A stretch of 64,000 nucleotides of DNA, from the NCBI GenBank assembly GCA_035507035.1, contig DATJOJ010000044.1:51961-115960 (forward strand), given 5' to 3'. Positions 20,222 through 28,070 of this stretch are shown piece by piece. A model generated the notes under the pieces. That model worked only from the letters and a program-made list of their open reading frames with translations. It was not told the DNA's origin and searched no databases. The position numbers and the translations under genes are program-made. This DNA comes from DATJOJ01 sp035507035 (lineage in GTDB: Bacteria; Acidobacteriota; Terriglobia; Terriglobales; Acidobacteriaceae). How positions within the stretch are numbered: position 1 is the first letter of the stretch; each line of letters begins with the position of its first letter.

Positions 20222-20241
20222 CATCACGAAATCGCGTGATG
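20222..20241. promoter_or_regulatory. inverted repeat between the MocR and kinase genes
   Basis: CATCACG and CGTGATG form a perfect 7-bp dyad with a 6-nt spacer. It lies 30 bases after the MocR stop and 160 before the kinase. With no T-run behind it, it could be an operator or a weak terminator. Confidence 0.3.
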
Positions 20242-20401
20242 AGCAGACCTCCGCTCGGTGACTGGCGGCACGGACGCAAGCCTGTTCCAAGTTCCATCGT
20301 AAATATGGATGAATGGCACCAGGCGGATCCATGCCGATGGGAGTCGTGATCCGTATGTTGTTGCTGTTATTCGCGGTTAGGGGCTAGGAGGTGTCCGGAA
20401 C

Positions 20402-21358
20402 TTGCAGTCGTTGTATTTGCTTCCGCTGGGAATTGTGGGACTGATTGTCGCGGCTGCGTTTTGGAGCGCCGGGCGAAAAGAGAAGGAAAGCCTTGTCTCC
20501 AAGCTGCAGCACGCCGAGGCGGTGGCTCAGCAATTTGAGCGGGAGCGTGACACGGCACTGCAGGAACTGTTTCGCCGATTCCGTGAGGAAGGGAAGCTCA
20601 ATAAGGAACGGAGCCAGTTCCAGGCGCAGTTGGCGGAGTACGAAAAATATGCTGCGCTGACACAACTCGCCCTGGGAGCGGCACACGAAATCAACAATCC
20701 TCTGCTCGGCATCCTTTCCCATCTGGAATTGGAACTGAAGCATGCCAAGGGTGATGAACGCCCGGAGATCGAACAATGCATTGAGAGCGTGCAACGTATA
20801 TCGAGTACCTTACGGAGTCTGATGAACTACGCCCGACCTGCGCCACTGGTGCTTAGCAAAATCAATTTGCATCGTCTGGTTTCCGATACCTTGGCTTTCC
20901 TGCAGCATCAGCCGATGCTGCACGGCCGCATTTTAGAAAACCAAGTGCCGCCGGACTTGCCCGCGATTCGCGTCGACGCCAACCAGCTCTCGCAGATCCT
21001 GATGAATCTGCTGCTCAATGCGGCCCAGGCCACCGAAGAGGGCGGCCGCATCTCGGTTTTCGCGAACCGGGCACAAGGCGAAGCGGTAGAAATCCGCGTC
21101 ATCGACACGGGCTGCGGCATTCCGCCCGAAGTTCTGCCCCACGTCTTCGAGCCATTCTTCACCACAAAACGCGGCAAAGGAACCGGCCTGGGACTCAGCA
21201 TCAGTCAGGCATACGTGCACAGCCATAACGGCGAGATCGCGATCGAGAGTGCGCCGCAGCGTGGAACCACCGTCACCCTCACGCTTCCCGTCCGCCAAAT
21301 CGAGCCTACTCCGGCGCAGCAACAGAACGGTGAAAGACAGGAGGTAATCATTCACTAG
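20402..21358 (+). CDS. NtrB-like sensor histidine kinase
   Basis: A 318-aa kinase: one N-terminal membrane helix (YLLPLGIVGLIVAAAFW), a coiled coil (residues 25-80), the H-box GAAHEINNPLLGILSHLELE with phospho-His near residue 95, then the HATPase domain with N-box LLLNAAQATEEGG, G1 DTGCGIPPEV and G2 GKGTGLGLSI. There is no PAS or periplasmic sensor domain, so the signal is probably cytoplasmic or passed by another protein. The TTG start is supported by AGGAGGTG 9 bases upstream. It is followed 2 bases later by an NtrC-type regulator, its obvious partner. Confidence 0.93.
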   Translation: MQSLYLLPLGIVGLIVAAAFWSAGRKEKESLVSKLQHAEAVAQQFERERDTALQELFRRFREEGKLNKERSQFQAQLAEYEKYAALTQLALGAAHEINNPLLGILSHLELELKHAKGDERPEIEQCIESVQRISSTLRSLMNYARPAPLVLSKINLHRLVSDTLAFLQHQPMLHGRILENQVPPDLPAIRVDANQLSQILMNLLLNAAQATEEGGRISVFANRAQGEAVEIRVIDTGCGIPPEVLPHVFEPFFTTKRGKGTGLGLSISQAYVHSHNGEIAIESAPQRGTTVTLTLPVRQIEPTPAQQQNGERQEVIIH

Positions 21359-21360
21359 TC

Positions 21361-22734
21361 ATGCGCTATTCAGTGCTGGTTGTAGACGACGAAGCTTTAA
21401 CCCTTCGCACCATCAGCCGCGGGCTGAGCTCAGAAGGCTTCGAGGTGCTCACCGCCGGCTCGGGCGAAGAAGGGCTCAAGATTTTCAACGAAGAGACGCC
21501 CGATCTCGTTCTGCTCGATATTGTGCTACCCGGAATTGACGGCGTCGAAGTCTTGCGGCAGATCAAGACCGCCAGCCCGGCTAGCATTGTGCTGATGATG
21601 AGCGCTTACCACATGGTGGATCGTGCGGTCGAAGCGATGAAGTTGGGAGCCTACGACTACTTGATCAAACCATTCCATCTTGCTGACCTGACCAGTACGC
21701 TGCAGCGCGCCTCCGAGATGCTAGCGTTGCGCGTTCGCGTGCGCGACACGGTCGAGACCGAAAAGGGTCGCTACGACTTCGGCAGAGTCGTCACCCAGAA
21801 TCCGGCCGTCCGCGAGACTTTAGAAGTCGCGCGCAAAGCCGCTGAAAGCGATCACACAACCATCCTGATTCAGGGCGAAAGCGGCACCGGAAAAGGTGTT
21901 TGGGCGCGGGCAATTCACTATGCCAGCCCGCGTGCCGGCCAACCTCTGCTGGAACTGAATTGCGCCACGCTTCCTGACGCTCTCCTGGAAAGCGAATTAT
22001 TTGGCTTTGAGCCAGGTGCCTTTACTGACGCTCGTCGCCGCAAAGAGGGCCTGCTGGAACGAGCCCATAGCGGAACGCTGTTCCTCGACGAAATAGGGAA
22101 CATGTCCGCCAGCGTGCAAGCCAAGTTGCTGCGCGTGCTCGAAGAGGAAACCTTCATGCGTCTCGGCGGCACGAAGACAATTCACGTAAACGTGCGCCTG
22201 ATCGCCGCCACGAATACGAATCTAAAAGAAGCGGTTGCCGAAGGGCGTTTTCGCGAAGATCTTTTTTACCGGCTCAACGTCGTGCCCATCTTGATCCCCC
22301 CGCTGCGCGAGAGGCCAGAAGACATTTTGCCTTTGGCCCTGGACCTGGTCGGCTGGTTCAACCATGAACTAAAGAAGAATTTCTTGGGCTTTACACCCGA
22401 GGCTGCCGAGTTGCTTGTTCATTATTCCTGGCCTGGAAATATCCGGGAACTGAAAAACGTCATCGAGCGCACCATGATTCTTGCCCACGAAGGTAATATC
22501 GATGTCGCTGCTCTTCCTCAGGAGATTCGCAGGCCGGCAGATCCGGTCAAAAACACACCAATTCCTGAAAATGGAAAGCCTTCCACGAATGTTCTAGTCA
22601 GCCTGCGCGAATTGGAAGAGGACTACATCCTGAAAGTCTTGGAGGTGAGCGGCAACAATAAAACACAAGCCGCCAAAATCCTCGGCATTCATCCCACCTC
22701 GCTGATGCGGCGATTGAAGAAGACACCTGCCTAG
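21361..22734 (+). CDS. NtrC-family sigma-54 response regulator (GAFTDA variant)
   Basis: A 457-aa regulator: receiver domain with phospho-acceptor Asp53 in LVLLDIVLPG; AAA+ domain with Walker A GESGTGKG (about 172), the loop that contacts sigma-54 reading GAFTDA (219-224) instead of the usual GAFTGA, Walker B GTLFLDEIGN and the R-finger region; and a C-terminal Fis-type helix-turn-helix (NNKTQAAKILGIHPTSLMRR). It is cotranscribed with the kinase. The adjacent downstream redox operon is the likely target, with candidate binding repeats at 22781-22832. Confidence 0.95.
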   Translation: MRYSVLVVDDEALTLRTISRGLSSEGFEVLTAGSGEEGLKIFNEETPDLVLLDIVLPGIDGVEVLRQIKTASPASIVLMMSAYHMVDRAVEAMKLGAYDYLIKPFHLADLTSTLQRASEMLALRVRVRDTVETEKGRYDFGRVVTQNPAVRETLEVARKAAESDHTTILIQGESGTGKGVWARAIHYASPRAGQPLLELNCATLPDALLESELFGFEPGAFTDARRRKEGLLERAHSGTLFLDEIGNMSASVQAKLLRVLEEETFMRLGGTKTIHVNVRLIAATNTNLKEAVAEGRFREDLFYRLNVVPILIPPLRERPEDILPLALDLVGWFNHELKKNFLGFTPEAAELLVHYSWPGNIRELKNVIERTMILAHEGNIDVAALPQEIRRPADPVKNTPIPENGKPSTNVLVSLRELEEDYILKVLEVSGNNKTQAAKILGIHPTSLMRRLKKTPA

Positions 22735-22780
22735 CGCCACAAGGTCATTGTCCTAGAGATTTCACCCGCAAAATTCACCA

Positions 22781-22832
22781 CTGCAGAACGCAGCGGCGAT
22801 CTGCAAAACGCATGAGCTGCAGGTCCTCTGCA
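22781..22832 (+). promoter_or_regulatory. tandem CTGC-N5-GCA repeats, candidate enhancer sites
   Basis: CTGCAGAACGCAG (22781-22793) and CTGCAAAACGCAT (22801-22813) are near-identical dyads with starts 20 bp apart, two helical turns. CTGCAGGTCCTCTGCA (22817-22832) follows. They lie 140-190 bp upstream of the lipoyl-protein ATG, where NtrC-type activators bind. I did not find a convincing GG-N10-GC sigma-54 promoter after them. Confidence 0.45.
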
Positions 22833-22970
22833 CAACCCGCCAACTGCCCGCAATCAGTTGAGAACAAATGGCCCCGGAATCCCATCCTGTTTAGCCCTTC
22901 ACGTGCACTTCACCAAAGTGGCAAGCGGCGAGAACGAAAGCTACACAAAACGCCGAGCCTGGAGAGGGTT

Positions 22971-23636
22971 ATGTCCATACTTTTCGTACTGCTGACCTTT
23001 TTGGTCATCATCTCGATGAACTATCTTTACTTCCGCACCGCCCAGAGCGTTCCCGTCACCGCTAGACCCCCTGTGCGCCCAAGCGTGCCCGTGATGGCGA
23101 AAGAGATGGGGTTTGCGATTCCCAAGGGTTATAGCTTCCACCCCGGCCATACCTGGGTGATGCCGGAGGGAGGCGACAACGCACGTGTGGGCTTAGACGA
23201 ATTCGCTGCTGATCTCGTGGGCAAGATCGAGCAGATCGAAGTCGTTGGCGCCGGACGCTGGGTTCGACAAGGACAGCGCCTTATCGGCGTCAAAGCTGCT
23301 GGCACTTCTTTTGATCTTGTATCGCCGGTGGAAGGCGTGGTCACCGACATTAACCCCGACGTGATGAAAGACCCGGCGTTGGCCATCAGCGATCCCTATA
23401 ACAAAGGCTGGATCGCGATGGTGAAAGCCCCGGATCTCAATATCAACAAGAAGAATCTGCTGCAAGGTTCCATGGTCGCGCCCTGGATGCATTACAACGT
23501 GTCCCGGCTGAATTCGGCCATCACCAGTTCGAATCCAGCATTGGCCCAGGATGGAGGAATGCCCCTGAATCAAGTTCTCCTCAAGGTTGGGATCGAGCTC
23601 CGTCAGAAACTGATTAAGGATTTCTTTTTGAATTGA
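22971..23636 (+). CDS. membrane-anchored GcvH-like lipoyl-domain protein
   Basis: A 221-aa protein with an N-terminal membrane helix (SILFVLLTFLVIISMNYLYF) followed by a glycine-cleavage H-protein-like barrel: HPGHTWVMPEGGDNARVGLD, then VGKIEQIEVVGAGRWV, and IGVKAAGTSFDLVSPVEG. Lys108 sits exactly where GcvH carries lipoate. The C-terminal 70 residues are extra. ATG 22971 is preceded by GGAGAGGG; the upstream extension lacks a good start. No gcvT or gcvP is nearby. Heading an FeS-NrfD operon, it probably works as a redox or acyl carrier at the membrane, not in glycine cleavage. Confidence 0.85.
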   Translation: MSILFVLLTFLVIISMNYLYFRTAQSVPVTARPPVRPSVPVMAKEMGFAIPKGYSFHPGHTWVMPEGGDNARVGLDEFAADLVGKIEQIEVVGAGRWVRQGQRLIGVKAAGTSFDLVSPVEGVVTDINPDVMKDPALAISDPYNKGWIAMVKAPDLNINKKNLLQGSMVAPWMHYNVSRLNSAITSSNPALAQDGGMPLNQVLLKVGIELRQKLIKDFFLN

Positions 23637-23669
23637 GGTGCGGCGAAAAAAGGATGAAGGAGAAAGCGT

Positions 23670-24446
23670 ATGGCAAGAACAAAAGCAATCCTGGTCGACA
23701 TCACGAAATGCATCGGATGCAGGAGTTGCGAGCAAGCTTGCAAGCAGATTCACGGTTTCCCAGCTGAGAGCGAACAAGAACTTTCGCCGACCGCTCTGAC
23801 CGTGGTGCAGGAACGCGGTGACCGTTTCGTGCGGCGCATGTGCATGAACTGTCAAGATCCTGCCTGTGCCTCCGCGTGCCTGGTCGGCGCCCTGAAGAAA
23901 ACTGCTTTGGGACCGGTCACCTATGATTCCTCCAAGTGCATCGGTTGCAGATATTGCCTCGTGGCCTGCCCATTCAACGTGCCACGCTACCAATGGTCGA
24001 AGCTCGTGCCATTCGTCACCAAATGCGACATGTGCTTCGAGCGCCAAAGCAAAGGACAACTTCCAGCCTGCGTCGAAGCCTGCCCAGTGCAAGCATCGAT
24101 CGTTGGCTGGCGAGACGAAATTCTCGAAGAAGCGCAGCGCCGCGTGCTGCTCGATTCGAAATATGTCAAACACATTTACGGCACCGAAGAAGCCGGAGGT
24201 ACATCGGTATTCGTCATTTCTGACGTTCCGTTCGAAAAACTAGGTTTCACCCAGGTGCCAACTCAACCCATGCCGGTCCTTACGGCGAACGCCCTCGGCG
24301 ACATTCCGACGGTGGTGATCGTTGGTGGCAGTTTGCTCGCCGGATTGTATTGGATTACGAACCGCCGCAAATTCGTAGCTCTGGCGGAGTTGCAAGAAGG
24401 TGGTTCAGGCAACGGCAACATCGAGAAGGAGCGCAATCATGTCTAA
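23670..24446 (+). CDS. 4x[4Fe-4S] HybA/NrfC-like electron-transfer protein
   Basis: A 258-aa protein with four Cys clusters: CIGCRSCEQACKQI, CMNCQDPACASAC, CIGCRYCLVACPFNVP, and CDMCFERQ with CVEACPVQAS. It resembles HybA at 14.1 kb, but there is no Tat signal: it begins MARTKAILVDITK, so it should be cytoplasmic, or loop-facing through its C-terminal membrane helix (IPTVVIVGGSLLAGLYWI). It lies 33 bases after the lipoyl gene and overlaps the NrfD gene by 8 bases, so the three are one operon. Confidence 0.92.
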   Translation: MARTKAILVDITKCIGCRSCEQACKQIHGFPAESEQELSPTALTVVQERGDRFVRRMCMNCQDPACASACLVGALKKTALGPVTYDSSKCIGCRYCLVACPFNVPRYQWSKLVPFVTKCDMCFERQSKGQLPACVEACPVQASIVGWRDEILEEAQRRVLLDSKYVKHIYGTEEAGGTSVFVISDVPFEKLGFTQVPTQPMPVLTANALGDIPTVVIVGGSLLAGLYWITNRRKFVALAELQEGGSGNGNIEKERNHV

Positions 24447-25605
24447 TAATCGAATTCCTAAAATTACTCTTTGGCGCACCATCGTGGCAGTGATCTTACT
24501 CGTGGGAACTTACGCTGCCTACGCACGATTCTTCCTGGGATTTCAGCAATCCACCAACCTTGTCGACGCTCAACCCTGGGGACTCTGGGTAGGTCTCGGC
24601 ACATTGTGCGGGGTCGGCATCTCCGCTGGCGGATTTGCGATTGCGGCCGCGGTTTATCTCTTAGGTTTCGAACGCTATCGTCCAATCGTCAGGGTTGCTG
24701 TGCTGCTCTCGTTTCTTGGCTATCTGTCCGTCGTCGTGGGCATGATGTACGAACTCGGTTTGCCGTGGAGAATCTGGCATCCCATCGTGATGTGGAACCG
24801 GCATTCAGTGCTGTTTGAAGTTTCGTGGTGCGTAATGCTGTACACCACTGTGCTCTCGCTCGAGTTTTCCCCATTCCTGGTCGAGAAAATTCCCTGGAAA
24901 CGGTTCCGGCGGTTCTATTTGAAATGGCATCATGCAATTCTGATCGAATTGGTTTTGATCGGAGCGCTGCTTTCGTCGATGCACCAGTCGTTCCTGGGTG
25001 GACTTTATCTCTTAGCGAAAGGCAAAGTCTATCCACTCTGGTACAGTCCATTTCTACCCTCGCTGTTCTATCTCTCAGCTGTCCCGGCAGGGCTGGCCGC
25101 GACCATCATGGCAGTTTACCTGTGCAATCGTTCGCTAAATACTCGCGTTGATTTCGGAATTGTCCGGGAGATGAGTTATGTGCTGGCGCCATTGCTCTAC
25201 GCCTACGGCTTCTTACGCGGCGTCGACGTCGTCACCCATGACAACTTCGCCTACCTCTTTATGTGGCGGCAGGAAACTTTCCTGTTCTGGCTCGAGGCCG
25301 GCCTGTTTGTACTGGCGCCGATCTTTCTGCTCAGCAATGACTCGATCCATCGCAATCCGCAACACCTGTATTGGACCTGCTCGCTGATCGTGATGGGCTT
25401 CATCACCAACCGTCTGAACGTCTCAATCACGGCTTTTCAAACCAGCTCCGGCTACTATTACGTGCCGAAGTGGACAGAGTTTGCCCTGACATTCGCAACC
25501 CTGGCGGCCGCGGCGGTCGCTTTCAACTATGCAGTCCGTTATCTGGATATTCTTCCCAAGAATCCACCCACAAGAACATTTCTTTCAGAACATGCAACGG
25601 CCTGA
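24439..25605 (+). CDS. NrfD/HybB-family membrane quinone-site protein
   Basis: A 388-aa protein with about ten membrane helices. It shares the HybB signature (SSMHQSFLGGLYLLAKGKVY, PLWYSPFLPSLFYLSA) and other NrfD features (GLPWRIWHPIVMWNRHS). It would exchange electrons between the FeS partner and menaquinone. I chose ATG 24439 with GAAGGAG upstream and an 8-base overlap with the FeS gene, not the earlier in-frame ATG. The operon has no catalytic subunit, so it may be a module for another oxidoreductase, possibly the hydrogenase upstream. A 15-bp perfect hairpin follows. Confidence 0.92.
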   Translation: MSNNRIPKITLWRTIVAVILLVGTYAAYARFFLGFQQSTNLVDAQPWGLWVGLGTLCGVGISAGGFAIAAAVYLLGFERYRPIVRVAVLLSFLGYLSVVVGMMYELGLPWRIWHPIVMWNRHSVLFEVSWCVMLYTTVLSLEFSPFLVEKIPWKRFRRFYLKWHHAILIELVLIGALLSSMHQSFLGGLYLLAKGKVYPLWYSPFLPSLFYLSAVPAGLAATIMAVYLCNRSLNTRVDFGIVREMSYVLAPLLYAYGFLRGVDVVTHDNFAYLFMWRQETFLFWLEAGLFVLAPIFLLSNDSIHRNPQHLYWTCSLIVMGFITNRLNVSITAFQTSSGYYYVPKWTEFALTFATLAAAAVAFNYAVRYLDILPKNPPTRTFLSEHATA

Positions 25606-25616
25606 CGCCGTGCGAT

Positions 25617-25652
25617 GAGATGCAGGCAAATTAACCGATTTGCCTGCATCTC
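25617..25652 (+). terminator. 15-bp perfect hairpin after the lipoyl-FeS-NrfD operon
   Basis: Arms 25617-25631 and 25638-25652 are perfectly complementary over 15 bp with a 6-nt loop (TAACCG). They begin 11 bases after the NrfD stop. No strong T-run follows (AATCCTTC), so it may act through the stable stem alone or protect the 3' end. Confidence 0.65.
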
Positions 25653-25799
25653 AATCCTTCGTCCATCGGCCTGCCCAGCAATCGTTGTGGAAAAAACCTC
25701 CAATAAATTTGCAATCGCGTGAGTCTCCCACCGCGGGTAAACATCGAAGACAATAGAATCCCTAGCCGGGTCGCAATATCACCGAATCAAGGAGGAATT

Positions 25800-26282
25800 A
25801 TGGAAGCGCGTTTCAACTATGCCAAAGCTGCCCCCGGGGCCGCCCACGCCATGCTCGGATTGGTGAAGTATCTTCGCGAGAGTGGTCTGGAAGAATCTCT
25901 GCTCCTGCTGATCGATCTGCGCGCCTCGCAGATCAATGGCTGCGCCTACTGTATCGATATGCACTGGAAAGATCTGCGGGCAATGGGCGAAGGTGAGCAA
26001 CGCTTATATGCCCTCGATGCCTGGCGCGAATCCCCGTTCTACACCGAGCGCGAACGTGCAGCCTTGGAGTGGACCGAAGCTCTTACGCTTATTACCCATG
26101 GCCACGTGTCCGATGAGGTCTACGAAAAGGTGCGTTACCATTTCAACGAAAAAGAATTGTCGGATCTGACGCTGGCCGTCGTAACCATCAATGGCTGGAA
26201 CCGTTTGAGCATCGCGTCACGGGCGGTTCCCGGCGACTATAAGCCTGGTCAGTTCCGCATGGAAAAAGAAAAGGTCGCTTAA
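25800..26282 (+). CDS. AhpD/carboxymuconolactone decarboxylase-family protein
   Basis: A 160-aa all-helical protein of the AhpD/CMD superfamily. The redox motif CAYC is at residues 48-51, with His at 55 (CAYCIDMH), as in alkylhydroperoxidase AhpD and its relatives. Such proteins reduce peroxides or act as thiol relays. ATG 25800 is chosen because AAGGAGG lies 5-7 bases upstream; a longer frame exists but lacks one. It has its own transcription unit after the hairpin at 25.6 kb and is followed by the DUF4331 gene, which together suggest an oxidative-stress pair. Confidence 0.88.
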   Translation: MEARFNYAKAAPGAAHAMLGLVKYLRESGLEESLLLLIDLRASQINGCAYCIDMHWKDLRAMGEGEQRLYALDAWRESPFYTERERAALEWTEALTLITHGHVSDEVYEKVRYHFNEKELSDLTLAVVTINGWNRLSIASRAVPGDYKPGQFRMEKEKVA

Positions 26283-26306
26283 AAGAATCACGCAGAGGCG
26301 CTGGTT

Positions 26307-26328
26307 GGATACCGCGAACGTGGTATCC
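26307..26328. terminator. stem-loop after the AhpD-like gene
   Basis: GGATACC (26307-26313) and GGTATCC (26322-26328) form a 7-bp stem with an 8-nt loop, and flanking CTGG/CCAG extends it. It starts 25 bases after the stop. There is no T-run. Confidence 0.35.
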
Positions 26329-26447
26329 TCCGGCCAGCCTTTCGGGTGACAAGAAATACCCTGCATCTCGTGATGTGCGTCCCGACCCTGTCATGGGAAA
26401 GTACCATTCGTTCGGCGTTGTCCAATTGCGTTAGCTAAAGGAGCGCC

Positions 26448-27509
26448 ATGTCGCATCACCTGGATTCCCCAATCGCGCGGCAGGATATCCGTCTCGATAT
26501 CACCGACCTGTATGTCTTTCGCGGCCAGACAGGCACAGTATTCGCTATTAACGTTTGTCACTCGATCTTCGGTCCGATTCCGGCGCCGGGTTATCACCCC
26601 GAAGGAATGTACGAGTTCAAAATCGACTCTAATGGAGACGCTGTCGAAGACATCACATATCGGCTAACCTTCGATGAGCGTGACGAGAACGGCAAGCAAA
26701 GGTACGTCGTGCGGCGTATTCAAGGTCCGGAGGCAACCAAACCGCACGAGCCGGGTGTCGTGGTCGCTGAGGGAGTTACGGGCGAGACAGTAAAGACCGC
26801 GAGCGGCTTACGCGTGTGGGCGGGCCAGGCGGGAGACCCGTTCTGGATCGAGCCGGATGTGTTGCACGCGGTTGGCCATGCTTTTCAGGATGGCACCACA
26901 GTGAACCTATCCGGTTGGGATCCTGCTCGGGCAACGAACTTATTTGCTGGCCACACCGTGTATTCCATTGTGCTGGAAGTGCCCGATCAGGAGTTGCTTG
27001 CGGCCACTGGAGGTAATCGCCGAGTTGGAATTTGGGCGGTATCGACCTTGGCGACGGACGCTGGCGGATGGCGCTCAATTAACCGGGTCGGCCTTCCCAT
27101 GATTCATCCGCTATTTACTCAGTTCAACGAAGATCTGGGCAACCGCTTGAATGCGGGATTCCCGCATGACGATTTTGCGACGCATGGAGAGCGGGTCAAG
27201 AAGGCCGTGGCCGGGGTGGTCGCGGCTTATGGCACTGCCGAAGATCCGCAGGCTTATGCCGAAACGGTGGCCCACCGATTCTGTCCGAATATCCTTCCGT
27301 ACGAAATCGGAACGCCGGCGGTTTTCGGCTTCGTGGGCTGGAACGGTCGCTCGCTCACGGATAACACGCCAGACGTCATGTTCTCGCTTGCCGCGAACAC
27401 TCCCATCCGCCTCGGAATCGGCAAAGAATCGGTTACCTCGAAGCCGTCGCACAGCTTTCCGTATGTGCCCGCCGTGCCCGCGACGAAGGCCGAGCAAAGC
27501 GCTGCCTGA
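26448..27509 (+). CDS. DUF4331-family protein
   Basis: A 353-aa protein beginning MSHHLDSPIARQDIRLDITD, the start typical of DUF4331 proteins, with LYVFRGQTGTVFAINVCHS, and FAGHTVYSIVLEVPDQELL in the middle. It has no signal peptide or catalytic motif I can name. The biochemical role of the family is unknown; members often sit near oxidative or metal stress genes. AAAGGAG lies before the ATG, and a good intrinsic terminator follows. Confidence 0.85.
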   Translation: MSHHLDSPIARQDIRLDITDLYVFRGQTGTVFAINVCHSIFGPIPAPGYHPEGMYEFKIDSNGDAVEDITYRLTFDERDENGKQRYVVRRIQGPEATKPHEPGVVVAEGVTGETVKTASGLRVWAGQAGDPFWIEPDVLHAVGHAFQDGTTVNLSGWDPARATNLFAGHTVYSIVLEVPDQELLAATGGNRRVGIWAVSTLATDAGGWRSINRVGLPMIHPLFTQFNEDLGNRLNAGFPHDDFATHGERVKKAVAGVVAAYGTAEDPQAYAETVAHRFCPNILPYEIGTPAVFGFVGWNGRSLTDNTPDVMFSLAANTPIRLGIGKESVTSKPSHSFPYVPAVPATKAEQSAA

Positions 27510-27516
27510 AACTGAT

Positions 27517-27549
27517 ACGTGCCCTTTCATCGGGGAAGGGCACGTTTTT
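27517..27549 (+). terminator. intrinsic terminator after DUF4331 gene
   Basis: ACGTGCCCTT (27517-27526) pairs perfectly with AAGGGCACGT (27536-27545), with a 9-nt loop, followed by TTTTA. It starts 8 bases after the stop codon. Confidence 0.85.
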
Positions 27550-27696
27550 ATTTCGGAGGCGGCGACTCCCGCTGGATGACGGTGGTGCTGGTGTATCTGC
27601 ATCGATAACTCTGTTGCGCCGTGCCATCGATTCTGAGTAACTACTGCCACCTCCGCGACATCTATATAGATATCCAGAAGGAAGAAAGGTAGCGAT

Positions 27697-27954
27697 ATGG
27701 CTACAAGTGTCGGTCCATTGCCGAATCATGGATGGAAAGGTCTCTACGTCGCGGCTCTGCTTGAAGGTGATGAAGAGAAAATCCCCAACCTGATCAATGC
27801 GGCGGAGCATGCCATTGGGCTGCGGACTCAGGAATTGTTGCGTGCTGAAGGCGACCACTGGGAGGAGCAACAAGACTTAGACGATGCTGCGTATGCCTTG
27901 CACGCTCTGAAAACTTGCCTGGTCGTCCATGGAAGATTTGCAGAGGCCGCTTGA
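27697..27954 (+). CDS. small soluble protein, unknown function
   Basis: An 85-aa acidic helical protein: GLYVAALLEGDEEKIPNLIN, AEHAIGLRTQELLRAEGDH, EEQQDLDDAAYALHALKTCL. AAGGAAGAAAGG lies upstream of the ATG. The two long helices suggest a helical hairpin. I do not recognise a family. It stands alone, convergent with the RND efflux operon. Confidence 0.65.
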   Translation: MATSVGPLPNHGWKGLYVAALLEGDEEKIPNLINAAEHAIGLRTQELLRAEGDHWEEQQDLDDAAYALHALKTCLVVHGRFAEAA

Positions 27955-27958
27955 ATGC

Positions 27959-27991
27959 AAGATCTTGAATCCCAGATCTTGAATTCAAGAT
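27959..27991. repeat. palindromic/direct repeat between convergent genes
   Basis: AGATCTTGAAT occurs twice (27960-27970 and 27974-27984). The second copy opens a perfect 16-bp palindrome, ATCTTGAATTCAAGAT (27976-27991). Position between convergent stops suggests a transcription end structure, but no T-run is present. Confidence 0.5.
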
Positions 27992-28070
27992 AAGGGCACA
28001 CTACACCCCGTGAGCCCGTTCGTCAGCCGCAATAGTGACCTTCGTGCCGAGTGCGTCCGCCTACGACTCT

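Noticed and set aside
22917..22942. sigma-54 -24/-12 promoter before the lipoyl gene
   Set aside because: GTGGCAAG has the right -24 look, but no GC falls 10 bases after its GG; the nearest alternative GG-GC pair has 11 bases between.
22981..23000. TGACC-N5-GGTCA inside the lipoyl gene as an operator
   Set aside because: It has inverted orientation compared with the TGGTCA set and encodes the membrane helix, so chance is more likely.
22971..23636. annotation as glycine cleavage H protein (gcvH)
   Set aside because: The membrane anchor, the extra C-terminal part and lack of gcvT/gcvP argue against a role in glycine cleavage despite the conserved lipoyl site.
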